From Actinomyces glycerinitolerans (GTDB taxonomy: Bacteria > Actinomycetota > Actinomycetes > Actinomycetales > Actinomycetaceae): a DNA stretch of 64,000 nt. The stretch spans positions 62,001-126,000 of the forward strand of contig NZ_FQTT01000009.1 of assembly GCF_900098745.1 (NCBI RefSeq), read 5' to 3'. The notes under the pieces are model-generated. The model did not search any database, had not been told where the DNA came from, and saw nothing but the letters and a program-made list of their open reading frames with translations. A program made the translations under genes and the position numbers. Position 1 is the first letter of the stretch, and the number at the start of each line of letters is the position of its first letter. Shown piece by piece: positions 19,461 through 28,404 of the stretch.

Positions 19461-19560
19461 TACGAGCTTTCGCCCCCGACACGAACTTTTGTACCCTGGT
19501 GTGCGGCAAAAAGGCGTACACCAGGGTGCAAAAGTTCGTAATAGAAGGCAAAAGCTCGTA
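19461..19560. repeat. Palindromic array and long hairpin, 19-20 bp period
   Basis: Nested inverted repeats: outer TACGAGCTTT (19461-19470) with AAAGCTCGTA (19551-19560), inner ACGAACTTTTG (19481-19491) with 19529-19539, and ACCCTGGTGT (19493-19502) with 19518-19527. The inner stem is about 22 bp. It lies between the convergent FKBP and amidase genes and could terminate both, but the 19-bp spacing of ACGAGCTTT and ACGAACTTT resembles the arrays at 7688 and 58819. Confidence 0.85.
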
Positions 19561-19622
19561 GCAGGGGACGGGGTGTAGCTGGCGGGGACGAGGCGGCGTC
19601 CTCCGGAGTGAGTCGCTGCCGC

Positions 19623-20990
19623 CTAGTGGGTATGCAGCTGCGCTGCTACCGCCAGCAGTAGGTCCTCGCGCCCGGTGCGGGCCACGAGCTGAGTGCCCAC
19701 CGGCAGTCCTTGGGACAGCCCCGCCGGCACGGACAGTGCCGGATGCCCCGAGACGTTGAATATCGCAGTGTTGGACACCACCGGCGTCGAGGCGAGCATG
19801 GCCGCCGTCCAACCGCGCCCGCGCAGGTCCTGCGCGCCGCCGGGCAGGTCGAGCAGGGTGGGCAGCATCAACAGGTCCGCGCTTCCGAAGGCGGCCTCGA
19901 CGCCGTCGCGCACGCGCTTAGCCTGACGCAGCGCCGCGCGCACCACCGGCTGCGGAATGAGCGCGCCCAGACGCGTCGAGGTCCTGGTGCGCGACTCCAG
20001 ACGGTCCGGGTGCTCAACCTGCTGCGCCTCGACGTGCATGCCGGCGAAGTACAGCGTCAGGAACGGCGCGGTCGGCACCGGCCAGGCGACCCTAGCCGTG
20101 CGCACGTCATGGTCCAGCTTTCGCAGGCGGGCAGCCAGGCCATCCACGGCCTGAGCGACGGGCGGCGTCGAGCACGCGCCGGGCATGACCGCATTGGCTG
20201 CCAAGAGGATGCGTAGTCGGGGCGGTGGTGCGTCCACGGCGTCAACGAACCGCCGGGTAGGGGCATCGAGCCGCCACCGGTCCACCGGCTCGTTGCCGCT
20301 GATGACGTCCATGACCACGGCCAGGTCGTGGGCGGTGCGCGTGAGCGCCCCGAAGCCCGCCAGTCCGAACCAGTGGTCCGCCGACGGCGCCGAACTGACC
20401 CGGCCGCGTGTCGGCTTCAGCCCCAGCACCCCGCAGGCCGAGGCCGGAATGCGCAGCGAACCCCCGCCGTCGGAACCCATGGCCACCGGAACCGCGTCGG
20501 TGGCGACGGCGACCGCCGAGCCCGCAGAGGAGCCGCCGGGGGAGCGTGCAGGGTCCCAGGGGTTCAGGCAGTCGCCGTGATGGGCGGACTCTCCCACCGG
20601 GAACTGGCCGAACTCGGGCATATTGGTGCGCCCGACGATGATCGCCCCCGCCTGCCGCAGGCGCCCGACGACGGCGCAGTCCGCCCGGGCGGGACTGCTA
20701 TTGCCTCGGCCGCCAAGTGTGGTGACTTCCCCGGCGACGTCGTACTCCTCCTTGACCGCCACCGGCACGCCGGCGAGCGGTCCGGCTGCGCCCGGGCCGG
20801 CTGCCGCGATGCGCCGGTCGAGGGCATCGGCCTCCCGCAGGGCGGCTTCGCGGCGCACCACGGTGAAGGCGTTGAGATCCGGGTCCAGTGCGTCAATGCG
20901 TTCCAGCGCGGCCTGGATCGTGGCCCGGGCGGTGATGCGCCCGGCGCTGACGGCACGGGCGATGTCGACGGCGTTGCGCGGAATGGCCAT
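19623..20990 (-). CDS. Amidase signature family protein
   Basis: A 455-residue hydrolase of the amidase signature family. The catalytic triad is visible as Lys80 (VPVAVKEEYD), a Ser of the GGSSAGSAVAVA loop (about 154) and the nucleophile Ser178 in GSDGGGSLRIPAS. It ends in a normal VPAGLSQGLPVGTQLV block. The ATG at 20990 follows GGAGGC at 4 nt; the longer open frame to 23090 is a shadow of ilvD. It is not a GatA: no gatB or gatC is nearby. The substrate is unknown. Confidence 0.9.
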   Translation of the reverse strand: MAIPRNAVDIARAVSAGRITARATIQAALERIDALDPDLNAFTVVRREAALREADALDRRIAAAGPGAAGPLAGVPVAVKEEYDVAGEVTTLGGRGNSSPARADCAVVGRLRQAGAIIVGRTNMPEFGQFPVGESAHHGDCLNPWDPARSPGGSSAGSAVAVATDAVPVAMGSDGGGSLRIPASACGVLGLKPTRGRVSSAPSADHWFGLAGFGALTRTAHDLAVVMDVISGNEPVDRWRLDAPTRRFVDAVDAPPPRLRILLAANAVMPGACSTPPVAQAVDGLAARLRKLDHDVRTARVAWPVPTAPFLTLYFAGMHVEAQQVEHPDRLESRTRTSTRLGALIPQPVVRAALRQAKRVRDGVEAAFGSADLLMLPTLLDLPGGAQDLRGRGWTAAMLASTPVVSNTAIFNVSGHPALSVPAGLSQGLPVGTQLVARTGREDLLLAVAAQLHTH

Positions 20991-21284
20991 GCGGCCTCCG
21001 TTGATCCGGTGCTCAAGAGTGTAAGGGGGCGTCGTTATGGGCTCCGGCGGGTGGGGCGGGCATGCCGACGGCGGGGCAGGAGATGGGAGGCGTGAGGAGT
21101 GTGTGCCGTAATTCGGCGGGTAGATGTGAGGCGTCTCGCCTGCCGGTGAGTGGGGACGTCGTCGGCGGAATGGCGCTGTGCCGCGGGAAACCGGTGGTCC
21201 GGTGAGTGAACGCACACGGACTGCCGACGTTGCTGACACTACGCTGTGGCCATTCGAAAATCGTCCGCATCCCAGGAGACGCTC
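20991..21284. promoter_or_regulatory. Divergent amidase/ilvD intergenic region
   Basis: A gap of 294 bp. TACGCT near 21240 is a possible -10 box for ilvD, and AGGAGA at 21274-21279 is its ribosome site. No T-box stem or leader peptide with branched-chain codons was found. Confidence 0.4.
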
Positions 21285-23180
21285 ATGCCCCGTTATCGCA
21301 GTGCTACCTCCACCACCGGCCGCAACATGGCCGGCGCCCGCGCCCTGTGGCGCGCCACCGGCGTGAAGGACTCGGACTTCGGCAAGCCCATCATCGCCAT
21401 CGCCAACTCCTTCACCGAGTTCGTCCCCGGGCACGTGGGCCTGCGGGACGTCGGACGCGTCGTCGCCGAACAGGTGGAGGCCGCCGGCGGCATCGCCAAG
21501 GAGTTCAACACGATCGCCGTCGACGACGGCATCGCCATGGGTCACGACGGCATGCTCTACTCCCTGCCCAGCCGCGAACTGATCGCCGACTCCGTGGAGT
21601 ACATGGCGAACGCGCACTGCGCCGACGCCCTGGTGTGCATCTCCAACTGCGACAAGATCACCCCCGGCATGCTCATGGCCTCGCTGCGCCTGAACATCCC
21701 CACGATCTTCGTGTCCGGCGGGCCCATGGAGTCCGGGAAGATGGTCGCCGCCGACGGCACCACCCGCAAGCTCGACCTGATCGACGCCATGATGGACGCC
21801 GCCGACCCCACCGTCCCCGACGAGACCATTTCCGCCATCGAGCGCCTGGCCTGCCCCACCTGCGGCTCCTGCTCGGGCATGTTCACCGCCAACTCCATGA
21901 ACTGCCTGACCGAGGCCCTGGGCATGGCGCTGCCCACCAACGGCTCGCTCGTCGCCACCCACGCGGACCGCAAGGTCCTGTTCCAGGAGGCCGGCCGCCG
22001 GATCGTGGAGATCGCCAAGGCCTACTACGAGGACGACGACGCCTCCGTCCTGCCGCGGTCGATCGCCACTAAGCCGGCCTTCGAGAACGCCATGAGCCTG
22101 GACATCGCCATGGGCGGGTCCACCAACACGGTGCTGCACCTGCTGGCCGCCGCCCAGGAGGCGGAGGTCGACTTCAAGATGGCCGACATCGACCGGCTCT
22201 CCCGCAAGGTGCCCCACCTGTGCAAGGTGGCCCCCTCGACCAACCTCGTGCACGTGGAGGACGTCCACCGCGCCGGCGGCATCATGGGCATTCTCGGAGA
22301 GCTCGACCGCGGTGGTCTGCTCGACACCACTACCCGCACTGTGCTGCGCGGCACCCTGGCCGACGAACTCGACCAGTACGACATCGGCCGCCCCGGCGAG
22401 GACGGCGTGCGCGACCCGCAGGCGAGCCGTGTCGACGAGGCGATCCGCACCCGCTACCTGGCCGCCCCCGCGGGCGTGCGCACCACCCAGATGTTCTCCC
22501 AGAACTCCCGGTGGGAGGCCCTGGACGTGGACCGGGAGAATGGCGCCATCCGCGACATCGCCCACGCCTACTCCGCAGACGGCGGCCTGGCCGTCCTGTT
22601 CGGAAACGTTGCGGAGAAGGGCTGCATCGTTAAGACCGCCGGGGTGGATGCCTCGATCCTGACCTTCTCCGGCCCCGCCGTCGTCTTCGAGTCCCAGGAG
22701 GAGGCCGTGGACGGCATCCTCGGCGGCAAGGTGAAGGCCGGGGACATCGTCATCATCTCCCACGAGGGGCCTCGCGGCGGCCCGGGCATGCAGGAGATGC
22801 TCTACCCGACCACCTACATCAAGTCCATGCACCTGGGCAAGGAATGCGCGCTGCTCACCGACGGCCGCTTCTCCGGAGGCACCTCCGGGCTGTCCATCGG
22901 GCACGTCTCCCCGGAGGCCGCCGCGGGCGGGCTCATCGGACTGGTACGTACCGGCGACCGCATCGTCATCGACATCCCGAACCGCTCCATCGAGCTGGAT
23001 GTGGACGAGGCGGAGATCGCCCGGCGTCGCGCCGAGGAGGAGGCTCGCGGGGAGGACGCGTGGACGCCGCACAACCCGCGTCCCCGCCACGTGTCAAAGG
23101 CGCTGCGCGCCTACGCCATGCTGGCCACCAGCGCCGACCTCGGCGCCGTCCGTGACCTTAGCCGGATCCGCGTTCGCTGA
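21285..23180 (+). CDS. ilvD: Dihydroxy-acid dehydratase
   Basis: A 631-residue iron-sulfur dehydratase of valine, isoleucine and pantothenate synthesis. Cluster ligands are in [10 protein letters not shown] (Cys122) and [10 protein letters not shown] (about 193-196); [15 protein letters not shown] and [15 protein letters not shown] are family signatures. ATG 21285, giving [17 protein letters not shown], matches the E. coli N-terminus and follows AGGAGA; a GTG at 21246 would add 13 residues. It is monocistronic; the other branched-chain gene here, ilvA, is 4.4 kb away. Confidence 0.97.
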   Translation: MPRYRSATSTTGRNMAGARALWRATGVKDSDFGKPIIAIANSFTEFVPGHVGLRDVGRVVAEQVEAAGGIAKEFNTIAVDDGIAMGHDGMLYSLPSRELIADSVEYMANAHCADALVCISNCDKITPGMLMASLRLNIPTIFVSGGPMESGKMVAADGTTRKLDLIDAMMDAADPTVPDETISAIERLACPTCGSCSGMFTANSMNCLTEALGMALPTNGSLVATHADRKVLFQEAGRRIVEIAKAYYEDDDASVLPRSIATKPAFENAMSLDIAMGGSTNTVLHLLAAAQEAEVDFKMADIDRLSRKVPHLCKVAPSTNLVHVEDVHRAGGIMGILGELDRGGLLDTTTRTVLRGTLADELDQYDIGRPGEDGVRDPQASRVDEAIRTRYLAAPAGVRTTQMFSQNSRWEALDVDRENGAIRDIAHAYSADGGLAVLFGNVAEKGCIVKTAGVDASILTFSGPAVVFESQEEAVDGILGGKVKAGDIVIISHEGPRGGPGMQEMLYPTTYIKSMHLGKECALLTDGRFSGGTSGLSIGHVSPEAAAGGLIGLVRTGDRIVIDIPNRSIELDVDEAEIARRRAEEEARGEDAWTPHNPRPRHVSKALRAYAMLATSADLGAVRDLSRIRVR

Positions 23181-23206
23181 CGCCTGTCGCATTCGGAACT
23201 AACGCA

Positions 23207-23257
23207 GCTGAGCGGGTGTGCGCGTCCCGCCGTCGTCGGGGGCCGCACCCGCTCAGC
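23207..23257. terminator. Bidirectional hairpin terminator
   Basis: GCTGAGCGGGTG pairs with 23246-23257 (12 bp). It lies after ilvD, and its right arm overlaps the stop codon of the convergent permease gene. Confidence 0.65.
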
Positions 23258-24368
23258 GTGTGAGCGCCCAGCATGCGGTGGAGAGTATGCAGGCGACGAG
23301 TGCGGGAACGTACTTGCGCGGGTGGCGGATTACTTCGCGCTCGGACTTCCAATCGAGCAGTGGCCAGCGCCATTCCATGAGGACGGCGGCCAGGGCCGCG
23401 GATGAAGCCGCGGTGACCACGAAGACGACGTCGTTGCCGAAGTGCGCGAGGGTTGGTTCGGGAGCGAAGACGGCGACGGCTCCGCAGGCCAGGTACAGGG
23501 CCGTGAGTTGGAGGGCGTAAACGCATAGCGTGCGCCACGTACGCGGACAGGTCTTGACCACGAGCCAGGTGCTCGGATGCCGGGAGAAGTAGGCGTTGAG
23601 CGGGGTGTTTTGCACCACCATGATGGCCCCGAGCGGTAGCGCGGCACCGTGGTTGTGGAGCATTGCGTTGAACATCCAGCCGAAGGCAACCAGCGCGGCG
23701 GTGTTGATCTGCGTCATTCGGGAGCTCGCCAACTCACCGAGTACGAGGCTGGAGACGTGCAGTCCGGCTCCTCGCCTTCGTGCGGCGTCGTCAACCACCT
23801 CGAAGCCGAGGAGGAAACAGACGGTGCCCTCGACGGCGAGCACCACGGCCGCAATGAGCGGATTGAGGACAATGCCAAGGACGATCCCGGCCGCCAATGC
23901 GATGAGCGCTCCCAGGCGATGGTGGCGCGTGGGGCCGCTCCAGAACAGGAGGACCGGGGGCGCCATTCCGAGGGCGAGCAGAATCACCGTGATGGCATCG
24001 GTCCACGTGATGCTTTGAGCCGTGGAGATGAACGCGATCACGGGTAGAACGACTTCAAGGAGCACCACCAGCGAACCGACGAGGTAGGCGGCGCGAGCCA
24101 GGTCCTTGGTGGCGATCGGGAAACGTGTCAGGCCCGGCCACCGCTCGCTGTGGACCCAGGTCCAGGCGATTGATGACATGGCTGCCGCCGTGGCCAGGAA
24201 GACCCCGGCGGAGGCGACCCGCAGGTTGACCACGACGCCCAGGTGCATGCCAACCCACGCCGCGACCGCCGTCAGGATCAGGCTGGACCATATGGTCCGT
24301 TTGCTGAGGAACTCGCCCGCCACGGCGCGAGCTGCCAGAGCGCTAGTTGACGAGGGCTGCGACAGCAT
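23253..24368 (-). CDS. Multi-pass membrane protein, probable ABC permease
   Basis: A 371-residue protein with about ten hydrophobic helices and short polar loops. It is not assigned to a named family by eye. It starts inside the end of the upstream ATPase gene (26-bp overlap), so the two are translationally coupled and probably form one transporter. A long cytoplasmic-looking segment (EVVDDAARRRGAGLHVSSLVLGE, split around residue 205) sits mid-protein. The substrate is unknown. Its GC content and codon use are a little less biased than in housekeeping neighbours. Confidence 0.65.
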   Translation of the reverse strand: MLSQPSSTSALAARAVAGEFLSKRTIWSSLILTAVAAWVGMHLGVVVNLRVASAGVFLATAAAMSSIAWTWVHSERWPGLTRFPIATKDLARAAYLVGSLVVLLEVVLPVIAFISTAQSITWTDAITVILLALGMAPPVLLFWSGPTRHHRLGALIALAAGIVLGIVLNPLIAAVVLAVEGTVCFLLGFEVVDDAARRRGAGLHVSSLVLGELASSRMTQINTAALVAFGWMFNAMLHNHGAALPLGAIMVVQNTPLNAYFSRHPSTWLVVKTCPRTWRTLCVYALQLTALYLACGAVAVFAPEPTLAHFGNDVVFVVTAASSAALAAVLMEWRWPLLDWKSEREVIRHPRKYVPALVACILSTACWALTR

Positions 24369-25038
24369 CGGAATCCCCAGGAGTGTCGAAGGGGCCGCTG
24401 AGTCGGCCCGCGGAGAGTACGTAGAGCCGGGTGGTGCACCGGGTGAAGGACTCGGCGATGTGGGAGCTCAGTAATACCGCCTGTCCACGCTCGGCGGCAG
24501 CGACTATGCAGTGGTAGAGATATTCCGTTGCCGCGAAGTCGAGGAAGTCCACCGGCTCGTCGAGGAACAAGATGTCGGCCGGCGTTTGGAAGGCGGCGAT
24601 GAGCGCGGCCTTCTTTCGGGTGCCGCTGGACAGCTGCCCGAATGGGGTTGACCGATAGCCGCCGAAGTTGAAGCCGTCGATGAGTTCGTCGAGCAGCTGC
24701 GGGCGTTCTCGCCGCCCATAGGCGCGGTCCAGGAAACGAATGAAGGTGTCCAAAGACCAGGTGGGGAACGAGGTGTCGTTGGTTAAGGCGAAATAGCGCT
24801 GCTGTTTGAATGCGGGCGTATCCGGCCTGCATGCGCGTCCGCGGTACCGCATGGACCGGAACTCGTAACCCCGGTGCGCGTCGCAGAGCGCCTTGAGCAT
24901 GGTGGTTTTTCCGGCGCCGTTGACGCCCAGTAACCCCACCGCCTCGCCCGCATCGAGTGTCAGCGAGACATCGGTCAGGACGGGGTCGGAGCGGTTGTAC
25001 CAGGAGCGCAGCCCAACGACCTCGAAGACGTGTTCCAT
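24343..25038 (-). CDS. ABC transporter ATP-binding protein
   Basis: A 231-residue single-domain ATPase with Walker A GVNGAGKTT, signature QLSSGTRKKAAL, Walker B ILFLDEPVDFLDF and an H-loop in LLSSHIAES. In the helical domain YFALTNDTSFPTWSL replaces the usual Q-loop context, and the D-loop reads DFLDFAA, both unusual. A strong GGAGGGAATC site precedes the ATG. It is coupled to the downstream membrane protein and preceded by a tiny membrane-protein gene. Function could be self-immunity, lipid or peptide export; the sequence does not decide. Confidence 0.85.
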   Translation of the reverse strand: MEHVFEVVGLRSWYNRSDPVLTDVSLTLDAGEAVGLLGVNGAGKTTMLKALCDAHRGYEFRSMRYRGRACRPDTPAFKQQRYFALTNDTSFPTWSLDTFIRFLDRAYGRRERPQLLDELIDGFNFGGYRSTPFGQLSSGTRKKAALIAAFQTPADILFLDEPVDFLDFAATEYLYHCIVAAAERGQAVLLSSHIAESFTRCTTRLYVLSAGRLSGPFDTPGDSDAVAALVN

Positions 25039-25097
25039 GATTCCCTCCTCGATCGGGTGAGGTGAAAAGCAGCGGAAACGGATGGTCGGCGTGCGGC

Positions 25098-25283
25098 TCA
25101 AGCCTTCGGTGATCCGGAGCGCCCTAGGAATGCGGCGGCGACGAACAGCGCCCCTAAAACAAGGCTCGCGATGGCTTCGAGGATATTGCCGATGGTGAAT
25201 GCTCGAACCGCCACCGCCAGTGCTAGGAGGCCAATTACCAAACGCAGTGTGCGCCGCGAGCGAGTGGCAGGTTCAGGGGGCAT
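25098..25283 (-). CDS. Small two-helix membrane protein
   Basis: A 61-residue protein with two hydrophobic helices (LVIGLLALAVAVRAF and AIASLVLGALFVAAAFLG), a basic N-terminus and the tail GRSGSPKA. No family is recognised. It is the first gene of the operon with the ABC ATPase 59 bp downstream, and the promoter-like sequence upstream is the most AT-rich stretch nearby. It could be a transporter accessory subunit or an immunity peptide. Confidence 0.6.
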   Translation of the reverse strand: MPPEPATRSRRTLRLVIGLLALAVAVRAFTIGNILEAIASLVLGALFVAAAFLGRSGSPKA

Positions 25284-25323
25284 TGTTGATCGCGCCTTTC
25301 AAATGTGGGTATCGCTCGCTGCG

Positions 25324-25352
25324 AATGTATCAGATGTATAATGAAGGCGCAA
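25324..25352 (-). promoter_or_regulatory. Promoter of the small ABC operon
   Basis: On the minus strand, TTGCGC (25347-25352), a 17-bp spacer and TACATT (25324-25329) form a sigma-70-type promoter 41 bp before the 61-codon gene. ATGTAT occurs twice 9 bp apart across the -10 region, a possible regulator site. Confidence 0.55.
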
Positions 25353-25392
25353 GGTGAACTGTTGAATTGGCCTTAATATGGCGATGTTAAGA

Positions 25393-25899
25393 GGCTCTTC
25401 CGGTTTGCGGGTGTGGGGTCCGGCCGGGGCTGTGGTGTGGGGTGGTGGTTGGGGTGATGGGGGCGTGCTCGGGTCGGCGGGGACGTCGTCGGGCCGCCGA
25501 GGACGCTCTCCCGGGAGGCGTCCTCGAGGGCCGGGGTGTGTTCTTGAACAACCCCGCCAGGCCATCCGGGCCGGCTCGTCGTGCTTGTGGATGTGGCGGT
25601 CGGCGTGTCTCCGGGTGAGGAAACCGGTGGGCCTGCCGGTTCACCGTGCCGGACTTGTCTGCCGGCGACCCCGGCGTCTGGGGGCGGGTATCATCTGCTA
25701 CGCCACTTCCCGGTCTGCAACGCCACTTCGGGGTTAACAACGCCTGTTAACGGTTTACTGAAGGGCTCCGAGGTATACAGCAGAGCGTTAAGTGGCGTTG
25801 TTAACGTCCAACCGGCGTAGCAGAGCCCCCAGTCCACTCGCTCGCCGGCCCAGGCTCTCGACCGGCCCGTGGACACCACACCCACAAACCGGAAGAGCC
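25393..25899. repeat. Composite repeat element, copy C
   Basis: A 507-bp segment with 24-bp inverted ends (25393-25416, 25876-25899; 23 of 24 match) starting GGCTCTTCCGG. The tips differ from copy A (CTCTT against CGTTT) but the two ends of each copy still match one another. The 129-bp cruciform element lies inside. No gene is seen in the 25353-25929 gap. Confidence 0.8.
25695..25823. repeat. 129-bp cruciform element, copy 1
   Basis: Perfect 10-bp terminal inverted repeats CTGCTACGCC / GGCGTAGCAG, with a second perfect 12-bp pair GTTAACAACGCC (25733-25744) / 25794-25805 nested inside. A copy of exactly the same length lies inverted at 50507-50635. Confidence 0.85.
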
Positions 25900-25929
25900 C
25901 TTTAACACGAAGAGACCGCTGAGGGTGCA

Positions 25930-25965
25930 ACCGACCTCGGTACGTAAGATCTACCGACCTCGGTG
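25930..25965. repeat. 23-bp CCGAGGTCGG repeat, locus 4, inverted
   Basis: One full and one partial unit, 35 bp past the ilvA stop. Orientation is as at 13087. Confidence 0.85.
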
Positions 25966-26000
25966 AAGGGTCGGGGCGGGGCGGGGAGGGGTCTGCGGGC

Positions 26001-27575
26001 TCAGCGGGCCAGGAAGAAGCGGGCGGAGGGGTCGTCCGTCTCCTCTTGGTAGGCGTAACCGAGCCGGTCCATGTGCTCGGTCAGCTCGGCGTCGGCCGGG
26101 CCGGCCTCGAAGGCGGTCAGGATGCGCCCGTAGTCGGCGCCGTCGGTGCGGTAGTGGAACAGGGTGATGTTCCAGCGAGTCCCCAGGATCTCCAGGAACC
26201 GGGTCAACGCCCCGGGAGACTCCGGGAACTCGAAGCTGAACAGCCGCTCCACCAGGCCCTCCGGGGCCCGCCCGCCGATCATGGAGCGCACATGCACCTT
26301 GGCGAGCTCGTCCTCGGTCAGGTCCACCACGCCGTAGCCGGCGGCCTCCAGGTCGGCGACGATCTCGCGGCGCTCGTCGCGTCCGCGAGTGAGCCGCACG
26401 CCCACAAAGATTCGGGCCGGTGCGCCCGCGGGGGCCGAGGCGGACACCCGGTAGTTGAATTCGGTGACCGCGCGGCCGCCCAACACGGAGGCGAAGCGCA
26501 GGAATTCGCCCTGCACCTCGGGGATGGTCACGCCCAGGATGGCCTCGCGCTGTTCGCCGATCTCGGCGCGTTCGGAGATGTAGCGCAGTTGGTGGAAGTT
26601 CAGATTCGCCCCCGACAATACGCAGGCCAGCCGCTCGCCGGAGAGGTCGTGCGCGGCCACGTACTGCTTCAGTCCCGCCAGGGCGACGGCTCCGCTGGGC
26701 TCCGGCACGGCGCGCAGGTCCTCGAACAGGTCGCGCACGGCGGCGGAGACCTCGTCGGAGGAGACGGTCACGACGTCGTCGAGCAGCTGCGCACACAGGC
26801 GGAAGGTCTCATCCCCGATGCGGCGCACCGCCACACCCTCGGCGAACAGGCCGACGTGCTCCAGCGTGACCGGCTCCCCGGCGGCCAGTGCGGCATTCAG
26901 GCAGGCGGACTCCTCGTGCTCGACGCCGATGACCTGTACCTGCGGCATCAACTGCTTGATCAGCACGGCGATGCCGGAGACCAGGCCACCACCGCCCACG
27001 GGCACGAACACGCGGTCCAGATCGGCGTCCTGCTGGATCATCTCCAACCCGATGGTGCCCTGGCCGGCGATGACGCGGGGATCGTCGAAGGGGGCGATGT
27101 AGGTCAGCCCCTCGGCCTTGGCCAGGCGCAGCGCCTCGGCCTTGGCGGCGTCGAAGTTGTCCCCGCTCAGCAGCACCTCGCCACCCAGGGTGCGCACGGC
27201 GTCGACCTTGATGCGGGGGGTGACGGTGGGCATGACGATCAGTGCGCGCACCCCCAGCAGGGAGGCGGAGCGGGCGACCCCCTGGGCGTGGTTGCCGGCG
27301 GAGGCGGTGACCACGCCGCGCTCGCGCTCGGCGTCGGACAGTGAGCGCATGGCGTTGTAGGCGCCGCGGATCTTGAAGGAATGAACGGACTGCAGGTCCT
27401 CGCGCTTGACCTCAACCGTGTTGCCCAGGCGGGTCGACAGTGCGGGCATCGGCTGAAGAGGGGTGTGCTCGGCGGCCTCATAGACGGGGGCGCGCAGAAT
27501 CTCCCGCAGGTAGCGGGCGCCGTCCCAGGGGGAGTCGGGGTCGGCGTGGTTTCCGTTGCTTCCGGCATCGCTCAC
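26001..27575 (-). CDS. ilvA: Threonine ammonia-lyase, biosynthetic
   Basis: A 524-residue PLP enzyme making 2-oxobutanoate for isoleucine synthesis. The PLP lysine is Lys68 in HSFKIRGAYN, the phosphate loop is PVGGGGLVSG, and the catalytic core ends near residue 325. Two ACT-like regulatory domains follow (about 345-524), as in the long feedback-inhibited E. coli type rather than the short catabolic type. It is transcribed alone; a 23-bp repeat lies just past its stop. Confidence 0.95.
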   Translation of the reverse strand: MSDAGSNGNHADPDSPWDGARYLREILRAPVYEAAEHTPLQPMPALSTRLGNTVEVKREDLQSVHSFKIRGAYNAMRSLSDAERERGVVTASAGNHAQGVARSASLLGVRALIVMPTVTPRIKVDAVRTLGGEVLLSGDNFDAAKAEALRLAKAEGLTYIAPFDDPRVIAGQGTIGLEMIQQDADLDRVFVPVGGGGLVSGIAVLIKQLMPQVQVIGVEHEESACLNAALAAGEPVTLEHVGLFAEGVAVRRIGDETFRLCAQLLDDVVTVSSDEVSAAVRDLFEDLRAVPEPSGAVALAGLKQYVAAHDLSGERLACVLSGANLNFHQLRYISERAEIGEQREAILGVTIPEVQGEFLRFASVLGGRAVTEFNYRVSASAPAGAPARIFVGVRLTRGRDERREIVADLEAAGYGVVDLTEDELAKVHVRSMIGGRAPEGLVERLFSFEFPESPGALTRFLEILGTRWNITLFHYRTDGADYGRILTAFEAGPADAELTEHMDRLGYAYQEETDDPSARFFLAR

Positions 27576-27740
27576 GCTCTCAGCCTAACTGGGGGCGCGC
27601 CTTGGAAACGCACGGCCTTCTAGAAGCAAGAGCGATGAGTATGAGCAAGATCATTGGATAGACTGTATGTCGACGGGGACCTTTGGCCTAGAGTCCGGTC
27701 TGCTTGATTTGCTTTCAACCGTGCTTTCAAGGAGTACAAC

Positions 27741-28298
27741 ATGACCAAGATCGCCGTGATCACCGGCTCCGTTCGACCCAACTCCGTGGGCGGGCCCGTC
27801 GCTCAGTGGGTTGCCGAGAAGGCCAACACCGTTGCGGGCGTGCAGGCCGAGGTCCTCGAGCTCGCCGCCTTCAACCTGCCGGTCTTCGCCGAGGAGCTTC
27901 CCCCGATGGCCGCCCCCGCCAAGGACCCTGCCGCGGTGAAGTGGAATGAGACCCTGGCGGCATACGACGCCTACGTCTTCGTCACCCCGGAGTACAACCA
28001 CTCCGTCCCGGGCGCGCTGAAGAACGCGATCGACTTCATCACCCCGTCCGTGCTGGCCAACAAGGCCGTCGGCCTGGTCGGCTACTCCTTCTCCGCCGGC
28101 CACCGGCCGATCGAGGCCCTGCGCCTGATTCTGTCGAACTTCACCACCGGCGTGGTGGGGCCGCAGGTCAACCTGCACCTGGCCACCGACTTCGAGAACA
28201 TGTCCAGCTTCGCCCCGGCCGCCTTCCACGACAGCGAGGTCCCCGCAATGGTCGAGGCGATCGTCGCCCAGGACCAGGCGCTGGCCGCGCTGCGCTGA
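27741..28298 (+). CDS. NADPH-dependent FMN reductase family protein
   Basis: A 185-residue flavodoxin-fold reductase. The FMN phosphate loop is TGSVRPNSVGGPVAQW at the N-terminus, and TPEYNHSVPGALKNAID is the family signature for flavin and dimer contacts. Relatives reduce quinones, azo dyes or chromate with NAD(P)H. AAGGAG lies 7 nt before the ATG. It is monocistronic, ended by the hairpin at 28325. Confidence 0.9.
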   Translation: MTKIAVITGSVRPNSVGGPVAQWVAEKANTVAGVQAEVLELAAFNLPVFAEELPPMAAPAKDPAAVKWNETLAAYDAYVFVTPEYNHSVPGALKNAIDFITPSVLANKAVGLVGYSFSAGHRPIEALRLILSNFTTGVVGPQVNLHLATDFENMSSFAPAAFHDSEVPAMVEAIVAQDQALAALR

Positions 28299-28324
28299 AT
28301 CCGTCTCGCGCTGCCCATACACGC

Positions 28325-28358
28325 GGGAGCCCGTCACCTCGCAAGGTGGCGGGCTCCC
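28325..28358. terminator. Bidirectional hairpin terminator
   Basis: GGGAGCCCGTCACCT pairs with 28344-28358 (15 bp, one wobble) around the loop CGCA, between the convergent FMN reductase and ATPase genes. Confidence 0.75.
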
Positions 28359-28404
28359 CGTCCATTTGGGTCTAGAGCGGCGCTCAGCTGCCTGTGTGGG
28401 CCCC

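Noticed and set aside
20991-21284. T-box or branched-chain attenuator before ilvD
   Set aside because: No specifier stem, no T-box sequence and no leader peptide rich in Ile, Leu or Val codons was found.
25098-25283. A bacteriocin precursor for the 61-residue protein
   Set aside because: It has two full membrane helices and no leader, double-Gly site or modification gene nearby; accessory membrane protein is the safer reading.
25393-25899. A classical insertion sequence
   Set aside because: Inverted ends exist, but there is no transposase frame, no clear target duplication, and the tips are not constant between copies.
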